Assembly (NCBI GenBank): GCA_015493615.1
Contig: WGCV01000066.1
Coordinates: 1-61,396 of the forward strand
Reading direction: 5' to 3'
Length of the DNA stretch: 61,396 nucleotides
From: Melioribacteraceae bacterium
Lineage (GTDB): Bacteria; Bacteroidota; Ignavibacteria; Ignavibacteriales; Melioribacteraceae
Shown here: positions 15,816-24,855 of the stretch, in pieces
How the letters are laid out: every line of letters starts with the position of its first letter
Numbering within the stretch: the first letter of the stretch is position 1
Position numbers and translations under genes: made by a program
The notes under the pieces: model-generated
Told to the model about the DNA's origin: nothing
Seen by the model: only the letters and a program-made list of their open reading frames with translations
The model's database searches: none

Positions 15816-17159
15816 CTAAACCTTTGCCCGCAGTATTTTTAAGTATGCCATTCCCGTCATTACCCTATTTATTTCGCTTTTGTTCAGAGGAGTTTCAAGT
15901 TTGTTTAGAATAAACATTTGCCGGAGAGCTTCAAAACCATCGATATCGGGATAAACCGAATCCCTAAGGAAATGTATCATTTTCAAAGTGCGGAATCCGT
16001 CGAACCAGAATTTTTTTTGCTTTTCCAACTGCTTGATAGTTTTGGAAGAAGCTGTAATCTTAGTCCAAGCTTCCTTAAAATTCTGTTGGGATAAAAACTC
16101 CCTTAGTTCGGGAAGTATTGCCTCGGCTCTGCGTAACAAATTTTCTGCGGAATCGGTTTCGCTTAAATTAAATATTCTAAGCCATTCCTTTAATATTTTA
16201 AAAGAGTTCGGAGAATGAAGAAGAAACTCTTTTTTCTCATCTTCGAGAAATTTCTCAACCGCTTTTCCCGTTCCGAAGGGCACGCGCCACGAACCACGCG
16301 GAGAAGGATAAATTACGGTATCTCTAATTTCCTTTATCTCAAAGCGTTTGGCTAATTTCTCCATAAAATAAAAATCTTCGGCGGCTTTCCGTTTGTTCAT
16401 TCCCTCTACTGAAACGTACGCTTTGTAATCTGAAATCATGGTTGAGCCGATTGTATAAAAAGCGTAGGGAGATTCGGCGTATCTCAATCCTAGCGTGTAA
16501 TAACGGAGAAAAATTTCATATAAAATTATTGCCTCGGAGTATGGATTAATATCTACGGGATGTTCAAAGCGCACATATCCGGCAGAGAAATCTCTGAGAA
16601 CGGCGCGTTTGTATATTGCGGCGAGATAATTTTCCTCGACGGTACAATCCGAGTCGAGGCAGATCAGCAAATTATTATTTCGAGTATGATAATCCAAAAC
16701 GTTTAGAGCCAAATCCATACCGATTTTTCTTGCCAATCCCACTCCGCCCGTTTTTGCCGGAAGTTCTTTCCCATTACCGCTTGCGTCAATCAGCCCGATG
16801 TTTAACCCTGATTTCTCGATTTCCCGGGCAAATAAATCGTTGGAGTAACGGTTAATAATTCCGGATAAAAAAATTATTGATTTACGGTTTTCGTCAATAA
16901 CTTTCGATGAAATGTTTTTAATATTATTTACAACGAAAAGGATAAGGAATTTGTCAAAATAGCTCTTATCGTTTTTTATTAGCGAGGATAGAAGATTCTT
17001 AAGATTTTCATATTCCGCAAGCGTAGGAATTACAACGACGGATTCATACTTCCTTTTGTCCGGCAACAGAAGTTCCCAATTCCTGGCGCTGTATTTATGA
17101 AGATATTTGGATACGTCCGGCGGCAGGGGAAAATCGAAATGTTTGATTCTAACGCTCAT
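15816..17159 (-). CDS. GT2-like glycosyltransferase, function unknown
   Basis: 447 residues. The fold of a family 2 nucleotide-sugar transferase is visible from residue 40: SVVVIPTLAEYENLKNLL, LICLDSDCTVEENY with a DSD (169-171) metal motif, and a later AEDFYFMEKLAKRF where the general base of GT2 enzymes lies. A long C-terminal helical part (about 310-447) is specific to this protein and has no recognised domain. No membrane helices. It overlaps the miaA start by four bases, so the two are translated together, but there is no metabolic link. Substrate unknown. Confidence 0.75.
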   Translation of the reverse strand: MSVRIKHFDFPLPPDVSKYLHKYSARNWELLLPDKRKYESVVVIPTLAEYENLKNLLSSLIKNDKSYFDKFLILFVVNNIKNISSKVIDENRKSIIFLSGIINRYSNDLFAREIEKSGLNIGLIDASGNGKELPAKTGGVGLARKIGMDLALNVLDYHTRNNNLLICLDSDCTVEENYLAAIYKRAVLRDFSAGYVRFEHPVDINPYSEAIILYEIFLRYYTLGLRYAESPYAFYTIGSTMISDYKAYVSVEGMNKRKAAEDFYFMEKLAKRFEIKEIRDTVIYPSPRGSWRVPFGTGKAVEKFLEDEKKEFLLHSPNSFKILKEWLRIFNLSETDSAENLLRRAEAILPELREFLSQQNFKEAWTKITASSKTIKQLEKQKKFWFDGFRTLKMIHFLRDSVYPDIDGFEALRQMFILNKLETPLNKSEINRVMTGMAYLKILRAKV

Positions 17160-18064
17160 AAGCGCTGCAACTCGGAATCTATTATATTTTCGGCTTTCTC
17201 GAAATCGGGCGAATTGAGATAATGGATTTTAATTCCTTCTTTTTCAAACTTACGAATCCAAGTAATCTGCCTTTTGGCAAATCGTTTAATTGCGCTTGCA
17301 AGTTTTTGCCGCATATCATTGTAGCTTAATTTGCCATGCAGATATAGGGAAATGTAGCGGTACTCCAATCCGAATCTTTCCAATCTTTCATACGATACGC
17401 CCTGTTCAATTAACCGCTCAACTTCTTCAATCATGCCGTTTTGCAGACGCACGTTTAATCTTGCGTCAATTCTTTTACGGATAATTTTTCTGTCGGGCAG
17501 AACGCAGAGGTTCACAAAGTTCAACGCGGGAGCTTCAATAAAATCAGCGCCTTCGGCTTCCGCAATTAATATTGCCTTGATAATCCTTTCGCGTTCAAGC
17601 AAATCGGTTGTGTTGTGCTGACGCGGAGATAAATCCGTTAAGCGTTTTCTCAGTTTGTTGTCGGTAAGTTTTTTTAATTCATCTATTTTTGTTTTATCAA
17701 ACTCTGCTTTGTTAAGTTTATAGCGATTAAACGCGGCATGGAGAAATAAACCGGTTCCGCCCACCAAGATGGGGAGTTTTCCCGCTTTTTTGATTTTCTT
17801 TACCGCTTTGTTAAATTCCGTTAGAAACATGAACAAGTTAAATTCGTCCTGCGGCGAGATTATATCAATCAGATGAGCCGGTATTCTTTTTCCGTCAATA
17901 AAATATTCATTTAAATCTTTTCCCGTGCCGATATCCATTCCCTTGTAAACTTGCCGTGAATCGGCGGAGATGATTTCACCGTTGTATTTATTTGCAATCT
18001 TTACTCCCAGAGAAGTTTTACCTACGGCGGTCGGTCCGATAACGGATATTGCTAAGTTTTTCAT
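17156..18064 (-). CDS. miaA: tRNA dimethylallyltransferase
   Basis: 302 residues, full length. MiaA adds a dimethylallyl group to N6 of A37 in tRNAs reading codons that start with U. Evidence: the P-loop GPTAVGKTSL (10-19), SADSRQVYKGMDIGTGK, HLIDIISPQDEFNLFMF, ILVGGTGLF and the C-terminal KRFAKRQITWIRKF. It lies head to tail with the cNMP/HATPase gene upstream (no gap) and overlaps the GT2-like gene downstream by four bases. Confidence 0.97.
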   Translation of the reverse strand: MKNLAISVIGPTAVGKTSLGVKIANKYNGEIISADSRQVYKGMDIGTGKDLNEYFIDGKRIPAHLIDIISPQDEFNLFMFLTEFNKAVKKIKKAGKLPILVGGTGLFLHAAFNRYKLNKAEFDKTKIDELKKLTDNKLRKRLTDLSPRQHNTTDLLERERIIKAILIAEAEGADFIEAPALNFVNLCVLPDRKIIRKRIDARLNVRLQNGMIEEVERLIEQGVSYERLERFGLEYRYISLYLHGKLSYNDMRQKLASAIKRFAKRQITWIRKFEKEGIKIHYLNSPDFEKAENIIDSELQRL

Positions 18065-19210
18065 CTATTCCACAACAGGCAGAATTATCGAAATAACCGT
18101 TCCGCTCGGCTCCGTACTTTTCACAGCCATCTTTCCGTTATTTCCTCTGATTATCTTATCCGCAATTGCAAGTCCAAGCCCGATATGATTTTCTTTTCCG
18201 TAAGAGAAAAAAGGCTCAAATATTTCAGATGAAAATTCAAGTGGAACTCCCTTTCCCGAATCGGCAATCAGTATCTCCGCCAAATCCGTATTTTTGTTTA
18301 CTTGAATAATAACCGGCTTAGGTTCTTCCATAGCTTCGCAGGCGTTGGCTATAACATGCTCCAGCGCAGCCTGAAAGCTGATTTTATCCGCCTCAATTCC
18401 TATAATTTTATTCGACTCTACTTTAACTTCGCATCCGAATTTTTCGGTAAGGTTTTCGGCAAACTCGTTGAGTAAGCTTGTCAGTTCATATACTTCGGTT
18501 TGATATTCGGAAGGCAGAGCTGAAAAAACACGCGCTTTTTTTGCCGCGGTTTCTATCAGATCGTTTCGTTCTTGTATCGCGTTCAACTTTTCAATTATAT
18601 TTTCATCCTCAATCTCAGTTGAAATATCGTTCAATAATTCGGAGGAAAAATGCGCCGGACTTTCAAAAACCGAGGCGATAATTTCGGCGGCTTTTATACT
18701 GTCGAATTTTAACTCGATAATTTTTTGTTTCTCTTCATGTTCGGGAAAATCGGATAGAATTTCCTTTTCGATATTATTCGCTGTTTTTTCATCCGCATTG
18801 TTTTCAAGTTCGTCATCGGAATGAATAATCGCGTCGAAATCCTTTTCAAGATTTTCCGATAACTTCTGGTTCTGCGCGATGAGAGAAATTGCTTCATCGG
18901 AAGTCAATCCAAGCAGCAGCGTATCTTTGTCGGCGACAGCAATATAACCGTAAACGGGTTCTCCTTTTGCAGCCTCCTTACCGAAAAAACTGTTTTCACA
19001 TAGAACATTCTTTTCTCCTTTCCGGCTTGTAGTAACTTCGCCATCGATAATCAGATAAAAGTTTTCGGCAAGCGAATCGGTTTTAATAATGAACTCGCCG
19101 CTTTTCTTAAAAACCAGCGCGCCTTTTATTGAGGAAAAATCGAGTTCGTCAATATCGACATCCTCGAAAAGAAGATTATTTTTTATGTAATTTTTAATAT
19201 CGTTTCCCAT
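18065..19210 (-). CDS. Cyclic-nucleotide-binding domain fused to a histidine-kinase-type ATPase
   Basis: 381 residues. Residues about 25-115 look like a cNMP-binding domain (FKKSGEFIIKTDSLAENFYL, IDGEVTT, SFFGKEAA). A polar linker (120-170) leads to a helical region (170-250) where the dimerization/phosphoacceptor domain should be, but I see no convincing H-box; the only candidate is SPAHFSSELL (184-193). The ATPase domain is intact: N-box HVIANACEA (285-293), G1 DSGKGVP (317-323), F-box FEPFF (331-335), G2 HIGLGLA (342-348). No response regulator is near. It could be a kinase with an unusual phosphorylation site. The ATG is preceded by AAAGGTTTTTTT, and miaA follows directly. Confidence 0.8.
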   Translation of the reverse strand: MGNDIKNYIKNNLLFEDVDIDELDFSSIKGALVFKKSGEFIIKTDSLAENFYLIIDGEVTTSRKGEKNVLCENSFFGKEAAKGEPVYGYIAVADKDTLLLGLTSDEAISLIAQNQKLSENLEKDFDAIIHSDDELENNADEKTANNIEKEILSDFPEHEEKQKIIELKFDSIKAAEIIASVFESPAHFSSELLNDISTEIEDENIIEKLNAIQERNDLIETAAKKARVFSALPSEYQTEVYELTSLLNEFAENLTEKFGCEVKVESNKIIGIEADKISFQAALEHVIANACEAMEEPKPVIIQVNKNTDLAEILIADSGKGVPLEFSSEIFEPFFSYGKENHIGLGLAIADKIIRGNNGKMAVKSTEPSGTVISIILPVVE

Positions 19211-19385
19211 AAAAAAACCTTTAAAATTTTAATTAATCCCGGATTTTTAATAAGAACTGTCCGTTTAAATTTTTCTAAAAGTAAAGCATTGAAGCGCAAA
19301 AGTCAATCAATAAAGAATAAAATCATCATTACGGCAGATTTAACATGACTGAATTCTCTTGTTTCGTGGAAGCGTCTGAACAACG

Positions 19386-19829
19386 TTATCTCATTTCGTC
19401 GTTTTTTATTGCGTCTATCACTTCTCCGGGCAGCGGCGACGGCGTTTTCGTATCTTTGTCGATGTGAACCACAACTCCGCGTCCGTGAGTGATTATTTCG
19501 CCCGTATCATCTTTTACGATTACATGCTCGTAACCGTAGCTCGATTTCTTTACAAACTCGATTCTTGTGTAAACGGTCAGCTCATCGTCTAAAAACGCCG
19601 GCTTAAAATAATCGGCTTCGTTATGCGCCATTATGAAATAGGACTGATTTTGAAAGAACTCCTTAAGATTATATTTTCTGACCATTTCCTTTGCAAACTC
19701 AAGTCGAGCGTCTTCAAAATAATTAAAATAGACAGCGTTGTTGCAGACGCCGAGCAAATCGACTTCATGAAATTTAACTTTTTCTTTTACCGTATGATTA
19801 AACTTTGTTAAATCAAATTCCTTTTTCAT
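19386..19829 (-). CDS. Hot-dog-fold acyl-CoA thioesterase
   Basis: 147 residues with a 4-hydroxybenzoyl-CoA thioesterase type fold: VKFHEVDLLGVCNNAVYFNY with the family's Asp, then FEDARLEFAKEM, and SSYGYEHVIVKDDTGEIITH. I start it at 19829 (MKKEFDLTKF) because that ATG follows the threonine aldolase stop (19831) immediately; the frame extends upstream into that gene. Translational coupling with the aldolase is likely. Related to but distinct from the thioesterase at 12614. Confidence 0.85.
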   Translation of the reverse strand: MKKEFDLTKFNHTVKEKVKFHEVDLLGVCNNAVYFNYFEDARLEFAKEMVRKYNLKEFFQNQSYFIMAHNEADYFKPAFLDDELTVYTRIEFVKKSSYGYEHVIVKDDTGEIITHGRGVVVHIDKDTKTPSPLPGEVIDAIKNDEMR

Positions 19830-19830
19830 A

Positions 19831-20862
19831 TTAATCGCCAAATACTTTTGATAGAATACTTTTTGCTTTTTCAACTTCGTCAAACGAAACATCAAGGTGA
19901 GTAACGGCGCGTATTTTTCCTATTCCTCCTTTGCCGAGAAGTAAACCGTTTTCGGCGCACATGGCGATTCCTTCTTCTACGGAAATTGCTTTCGGAGCAA
20001 AACTTAAGATATTTGTTTGCACGGAATCCAAATCTACTTCAACGCTTTCAATCCCGGAAAGATGGATGGCTAAAATTTTAGCTTTCTCGTGATCTTCTTT
20101 TAATCGCGGGATGTTATTTTCAAGCGCGTATAATCCGGCTGCGGCGATAATTCCCACCTGCCGCATTCCGCCGCCCCAGGCTTTTCTTACTCTAAACGCT
20201 TCCTCAATAAAATCGGCGCTTCCGAGTATTAAGGAGCCGATAGGCGCGCCCAAACCCTTTGAGAGACAGACCGAAAGCGAATCGAAGTAGCCTGCGTATT
20301 CCGAAAGGGGAAGCCCCGTCTCAACATGTGCATTCCAGATTCTTGCTCCGTCAAGATGCATTGCAAGGTGATATTTGTCGGCAAGACTCCTCATTGCAGA
20401 AATATTTTCTATCGGATGAATTGTTCCGCCGGCCACGTTGTGCGTGTTCTCAATTTCAATAACTTTAGTCCGCGGCATGTAGTATGCGCTTTTCGGGCGT
20501 ATGGCTTCTCCCACTTGTTCCGGAGTGAAAACGCCGCGCTTTCCTTCGATTAAGTTTAGCTGAAGCCCGCTTAATCCCGCAGCGGAGCCGGATTCATAAA
20601 CAAAAACGTGAGCGGTTTTTTCAAGAATAATCTCATCCCTCGGGTTTGTATGTACGTTAAGGGATATTTGATTCCCCATTACTCCGCTGGGAACAAAAAG
20701 CGCCGCTTCCTTTCCGAAAAGTTCGGCGGCATATTTTTGAAGCCGGTTTACTGTCGGATCTTCGCGGTAAACGTCGTCGCCGACCTCAGCTTCAAACATT
20801 GCCTTGCGCATTTTGTCAGTCGGTTTGGTAACGGTATCGCTTCGTAAATCTATAGGTTTCAT
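19831..20862 (-). CDS. ltaE: Low-specificity L-threonine aldolase
   Basis: 343 residues, normal length for a fold-type I PLP enzyme that cleaves threonine (or allo-threonine) to glycine and acetaldehyde. The N-terminus IDLRSDTVTKPTDKMR is diagnostic; also DDVYREDPTVNRLQ, GKEAALFVPSGVMGNQ, HLDGARIWNA (PLP Asp171), and SVCLSKGLGAPIGS with the PLP lysine K202. In a minus-strand run with the thioesterase gene. Confidence 0.93.
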   Translation of the reverse strand: MKPIDLRSDTVTKPTDKMRKAMFEAEVGDDVYREDPTVNRLQKYAAELFGKEAALFVPSGVMGNQISLNVHTNPRDEIILEKTAHVFVYESGSAAGLSGLQLNLIEGKRGVFTPEQVGEAIRPKSAYYMPRTKVIEIENTHNVAGGTIHPIENISAMRSLADKYHLAMHLDGARIWNAHVETGLPLSEYAGYFDSLSVCLSKGLGAPIGSLILGSADFIEEAFRVRKAWGGGMRQVGIIAAAGLYALENNIPRLKEDHEKAKILAIHLSGIESVEVDLDSVQTNILSFAPKAISVEEGIAMCAENGLLLGKGGIGKIRAVTHLDVSFDEVEKAKSILSKVFGD

Positions 20863-20909
20863 AAGTTTTTATTTCCTCTTTATATTTTGCTCTGAATTAG
20901 GGCAATTAA

Positions 20910-22535
20910 TTATTTGTTGCTGTGTGAATGTGTTTTTCCTCTTTTATTAAAAAACGAAAAGATAATCATCAACAGAGAAATCCCCAAACTTATTCCGGGA
21001 ATTAAGTAAGGATAAGCTGTATAAAATGTTTTTTCTCTTTCCGGATAAATATCGGCGACTAAAACCGTCTGTGTGAAAAGATAAGTTTTTGCGGTAACTT
21101 TTCCGGTCGGGGAAATCACGCAGCTTATTCCGCCGTTGGCGTCGCGGATAACCCAGCGGCGGTTCTCAACCGCTCGTAGAATGGAATATGCCGCGTGCTG
21201 ATAAGGACCGCTCGTTTTTCCGTACCAGCTGTCGTTTGTAATTACTGCAAGTATATTCGCCCCTTTCCGGACAAACTCGGACGCGTACTCGGGATAAATC
21301 GACTCGATGCAAATCAGCGTCCCGATTTTAAGCGAATCCGAAAGGGTAAAATTCACAGGACCTTCGCCGACGTTCCAACTCGAGATGCCGACATTCCATC
21401 TGAAAAACTTCTCAAGGAAAGGAAATTCCTCGACAAGAGGAATTTTTTCGCCGAACGGAACAAGCTTCTCTTTGTGATATTCCTGAATACCGTTTTTATG
21501 CGGCGAGAAAAAATAAGCGGCATTGTATGTTGTGTAATATCTGTCGCTGTTTTTTATTCTTTTGGCGTCCGGGGGAGCGTCTAAAGAATCGTAAAAATTT
21601 ATGTCGGGCATTCCCGTTAGAAGATATACGTTGTTCGTATCAACGAATTGATGAAAACGGCGAAGTTCGCGCCAATATGAAGGCACGGTTAAATATACGG
21701 GGAGAGCGGATTCGGGAAACAGAATCAGTTTTGCGCCTTTTTCAATCGCCTTTTGGGAAAGTGAAAAATAGAGATTAATTTGCTCGTGAAGATTCCCAGC
21801 ATCCCACTTTTTCCAAGGGTTCAAGTTCGGCTGAACCAATCCGACTGTTACCGGTTTACCGTCGGGCTTATCATATTTCCCCGAATTGAAAGAATAAAAA
21901 ATCGGTATAATAAAAAAAAGTATCGCGACGGTAAAATATCTATCAGCCGATTTTCTGTCGCTTTTGAAATTACGAACCGTTTCGAAAAGGAAATAATTGA
22001 TATAAATGATTATGAGCGTTAATCCGTAAACTCCGATAACATCCGCGATTTGTATAAACGAGTTAAAATAAGGCTGACTGTTGCCGAGCGTAAGCCACGG
22101 GAAACGGAAATCTGTTACGCTGTACAAAAATTCATACGAAACCCAGAAAAAAGGGAGAAGCAGAAAAGCAATATTCCCGCTTATTTTCTTTTTTGCAAGA
22201 TAGAAAAGGGAAGAGGGAATTAAAAAAAGAAGGGGATTAAAAAAAAGTAGAACCGTTCCCGATATCATTAAAAAAGGGTCGGCATCCTTCGTCCAGCTCC
22301 CGACCCAGTAAAGCGTAATTAAATTAAAAACAAAAGCGAACAGATAAGTAATTCTGTTTATCTCGGCTAAGCCGTTTCTTCTATCGAAAAGGAAAAAGAG
22401 GGGAATCAGCGCGACAAATGCCAAAAGGTAGAAATGGAACGGCGGAAAAGAAAGTCCGAGCAGTACGCCTGACACTACCGCAAGAAGCATGTCGCGTTGG
22501 GTTTTTTTATTTTGCGGAAACAAGGTAATTTTCAT
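20910..22535 (-). CDS. lnt: Apolipoprotein N-acyltransferase
   Basis: 541 residues. Lnt adds the third acyl chain to the N-terminal Cys of lipoproteins in the inner membrane. About seven N-terminal membrane helices lead into a nitrilase-like periplasmic domain (about 225-500) with the catalytic triad visible: Glu275 in LFPESALP, Lys357 in YHKEKLVPFGEK, and Cys409 in TLICIESIYP. A last helix is near the C-terminus. It matches the lipoprotein seen at 4982. The dedA gene is 10 bases upstream on the same strand. Confidence 0.96.
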   Translation of the reverse strand: MKITLFPQNKKTQRDMLLAVVSGVLLGLSFPPFHFYLLAFVALIPLFFLFDRRNGLAEINRITYLFAFVFNLITLYWVGSWTKDADPFLMISGTVLLFFNPLLFLIPSSLFYLAKKKISGNIAFLLLPFFWVSYEFLYSVTDFRFPWLTLGNSQPYFNSFIQIADVIGVYGLTLIIIYINYFLFETVRNFKSDRKSADRYFTVAILFFIIPIFYSFNSGKYDKPDGKPVTVGLVQPNLNPWKKWDAGNLHEQINLYFSLSQKAIEKGAKLILFPESALPVYLTVPSYWRELRRFHQFVDTNNVYLLTGMPDINFYDSLDAPPDAKRIKNSDRYYTTYNAAYFFSPHKNGIQEYHKEKLVPFGEKIPLVEEFPFLEKFFRWNVGISSWNVGEGPVNFTLSDSLKIGTLICIESIYPEYASEFVRKGANILAVITNDSWYGKTSGPYQHAAYSILRAVENRRWVIRDANGGISCVISPTGKVTAKTYLFTQTVLVADIYPEREKTFYTAYPYLIPGISLGISLLMIIFSFFNKRGKTHSHSNK

Positions 22536-22545
22536 AATTCAACCG

Positions 22546-23154
22546 CTACTTAATCTTTTTCTTTTTGTAAAAATATTTAACAATAAAAAAGAGGACTACG
22601 GCGCCTGTTAAAATTAAGCCGTAAGTTGTGTATTTCCCGAGATAATAATCAATCAATTTTATGTTTGAGCCTAAAATTATTCCCAACCAGAAAATAAAAA
22701 TATTCCAAAGGAAAGCGCTTATCGTGGCGTTGGTAAAGGTCTTGAGCGGTTTTAATTTATGAACGCCCGAAAAAAAACTGACAACGGAGCGCGTGCCCGG
22801 AAGGAACCTGTTAAGAAGAATCAGTTTGTAGCCGTACTTATTGAACCAAGCGTCAACCTTCTCCAAGTCGGATTCATGAATGAACTTAATCTTTTGCGAC
22901 CTGACAATTTTCATACCGAGTTTTTCACCGACATAGTACATCATCATAAATCCGGTGGAACTTGCAAAGCTTGTCGCAATAAGCGCGGGCAAAAGCGGTG
23001 CGTGCAGTTTAACGAGAACCGAAACGCCCACGATAACAATTACGTCGCTCGGGGAAGGCGGGAAGAGGTTTTCCGTTAAGGCAAATAATATGACTATAAC
23101 GTAAACGTAAACAAGACCCGCATGCCCCATGTACGCCAGCAGGCTTTCAAGCAT
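22546..23154 (-). CDS. DedA-family membrane protein
   Basis: 202 residues with about five hydrophobic segments. It has the DedA/SNARE-associated signature: ALTENLFPPSPSDVIVIVG, the amphipathic RFLPGTRSVVSFFSGVHKL, and FLWNIFIFWLGIILGS. DedA proteins are undecaprenyl phosphate or lipid carriers that return or redistribute lipids across the inner membrane. The ATG overlaps the ispF stop by one base (TGATG), so it is translationally coupled with ispF. Confidence 0.9.
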   Translation of the reverse strand: MLESLLAYMGHAGLVYVYVIVILFALTENLFPPSPSDVIVIVGVSVLVKLHAPLLPALIATSFASSTGFMMMYYVGEKLGMKIVRSQKIKFIHESDLEKVDAWFNKYGYKLILLNRFLPGTRSVVSFFSGVHKLKPLKTFTNATISAFLWNIFIFWLGIILGSNIKLIDYYLGKYTTYGLILTGAVVLFFIVKYFYKKKKIK

Positions 23155-23639
23155 CAGGCGTTATCCCTAATTAAAAGAACTGTCGCGAAAGCTTCGACTC
23201 CTTCTTCGCGCCCGACAAAGCCCAAACGTTCGCTTGTCGTTGCTTTTATTGAGATATTCTCAATAGGGGAATCGAGAATAGCGGAGATATTTTTCCGCAT
23301 CATTTTAATCTGGGGTCTCAGTTTCGGACGCTGCATCACAATGGTTGCATCAAGGTTATTCAATTTGTAGCCGTTTTCACGAACCAAATCGTAAACTTTT
23401 CCGAGGAGGATTTTACTGTCCAAGTCTTTGTTCGCTTCGTCCGTATCCGGAAAGTGAAGCCCTATATCGCCCAATGCCAGCGCGCCGAGCAGTGCGTCGG
23501 CAATCGCGTGAAGAAGGACGTCGGCGTCTGAGTGTCCGAGCAGTCCAAGCTCAAAGGGGATTTCAACTCCTCCGAGAATTAACTTTCTTCCCGAAACCAG
23601 TTTATGCACATCGTATCCGGAGCCTACTTTAATATTCAT
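23154..23639 (-). CDS. ispF: 2-C-methyl-D-erythritol 2,4-cyclodiphosphate synthase
   Basis: 161 residues, usual length. IspF closes the cyclic diphosphate in the MEP isoprenoid pathway. Evidence: [10 protein letters not shown] (zinc ligands Asp10 and His12), [34 protein letters not shown] and the C-terminal [19 protein letters not shown]. It precedes dedA with a one-base overlap; the acylphosphatase gene is two bases upstream. The MEP pathway feeds the undecaprenyl carrier used by the polysaccharide operon and the isoprenyl donor used by miaA. Confidence 0.97.
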   Translation of the reverse strand: MNIKVGSGYDVHKLVSGRKLILGGVEIPFELGLLGHSDADVLLHAIADALLGALALGDIGLHFPDTDEANKDLDSKILLGKVYDLVRENGYKLNNLDATIVMQRPKLRPQIKMMRKNISAILDSPIENISIKATTSERLGFVGREEGVEAFATVLLIRDNA

Positions 23640-23641
23640 CT

Positions 23642-23926
23642 CTAATACCTAATCTCAAATGTTCTAAATTCCCCTTTATATTCTTCTCTGCTGATTTTTA
23701 TTCTCCTCACATCGGAGCGCTGAGGTCCGATTTTCATTTTGGCAATTAAATCCTCAACGAGATATTCTTTCCCCTCGACAACGGCAAAAACTTCTCCGGT
23801 GTAAAGGTTTTTTACATATCCGGTCAATCCCAAAGCGAGCGCATTACGCTGAACAAAGTATCTGTAGCCGACTCCTTGAACCAAACCGGAGACCAATATT
23901 TCCGCTCTTATTTTTTTGCTTTCCAT
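23642..23926 (-). CDS. Acylphosphatase
   Basis: 94 residues, the full length of the small acylphosphatase fold. The catalytic Arg is in [14 protein letters not shown] and the Asn in [17 protein letters not shown], both intact. It hydrolyses acyl phosphates. It overlaps the EamA-type transporter gene upstream by 19 bases and precedes ispF by two bases, so it belongs to the era-to-lnt transcription run. Confidence 0.95.
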   Translation of the reverse strand: MESKKIRAEILVSGLVQGVGYRYFVQRNALALGLTGYVKNLYTGEVFAVVEGKEYLVEDLIAKMKIGPQRSDVRRIKISREEYKGEFRTFEIRY

Positions 23927-24855
23927 TTTTGAACCGCTAAATCAAAAGTTTCCGAAGTAATTAATCCCATAAAAATTAGCGCGCTTCCGATAAGTCCAAA
24001 GTTACTGATTTTTTCACTCAATACAAAAAACGCAATTATGGAGGCGAATATCGGTTCGAGCGCATATATTATTCCCGCTTTCGCCGGGGGCATCGCCTTT
24101 TGATATTTAGTAAGGATAGCGGTAGTCAGCAGCGTTGTAATCAACGCCGTGTAAGCTATGCCGAAAAGCGCGTTATCTGTAAGGTTTAATCTTACCGGTT
24201 CAAAACCGAAAAGGTTAAAAAGATAAGCAAAGATAAAAGCGAGCGCGGCGGTTACAAAAATCTGCATAACAAAAATCGGCCAGAACTCAGCCCGTTGGGA
24301 AATGTAATCGAGATAGACAATATAAGCTGCGAAGGAAACGGCGCATATCAGCGTAAGGAAATCTCCGAAGTTAAAGTTGGAACCGATATCCGCAAGAAAA
24401 GTTAAAACGGAATTACCTCCGGATGAGAGCATAAGAATTCCGATAAAGACCAGAGCGACGCCGATAAGCGTTCCGTTTGCCGGACGCCTTTTTTCGATTA
24501 GAATCTGCAGCACGGGCACAAGAACAACCGAGGCGCTTGTAATAAAAGCCGAGCGCGTTGCCGTGGTCAGTTGCAGTCCGGCTGTTTGCGAAGCGAAGCC
24601 GAGAAAAAGAATAACGCCGAGAATAGAACCGCCGATTATACCCTCGCGAGCGAACTGCGCTCTAAACTTAAAAACAAACGGAATAAGAAGGATAAAAGCT
24701 ATCGTAAACCGGAGGGCGATAAACAGCATCGGAGAAATATCCTGAAGCGACTCCTTAACGATAACGAACGTTGCTCCCCAAAACATTACGGCAATTATCA
24801 GCGCTATTTCAGCCGTGCGTTTGTTTGGCTTTTGCGAAAGAGCGGCGTTAGTCAT
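23908..24855 (-). CDS. EamA/DMT-family transporter
   Basis: 315 residues with about ten membrane helices arranged as two EamA repeats (about 15-150 and 165-300). Typical landmarks are IAVMFWGATFVIVKESLQDI at the start and the second-repeat LEPIFASIIAFFVLSEKISN. Likely a drug/metabolite exporter in the inner membrane; no substrate can be inferred. It overlaps era by eight bases upstream and the acylphosphatase gene downstream. Confidence 0.88.
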   Translation of the reverse strand: MTNAALSQKPNKRTAEIALIIAVMFWGATFVIVKESLQDISPMLFIALRFTIAFILLIPFVFKFRAQFAREGIIGGSILGVILFLGFASQTAGLQLTTATRSAFITSASVVLVPVLQILIEKRRPANGTLIGVALVFIGILMLSSGGNSVLTFLADIGSNFNFGDFLTLICAVSFAAYIVYLDYISQRAEFWPIFVMQIFVTAALAFIFAYLFNLFGFEPVRLNLTDNALFGIAYTALITTLLTTAILTKYQKAMPPAKAGIIYALEPIFASIIAFFVLSEKISNFGLIGSALIFMGLITSETFDLAVQKWKAKK

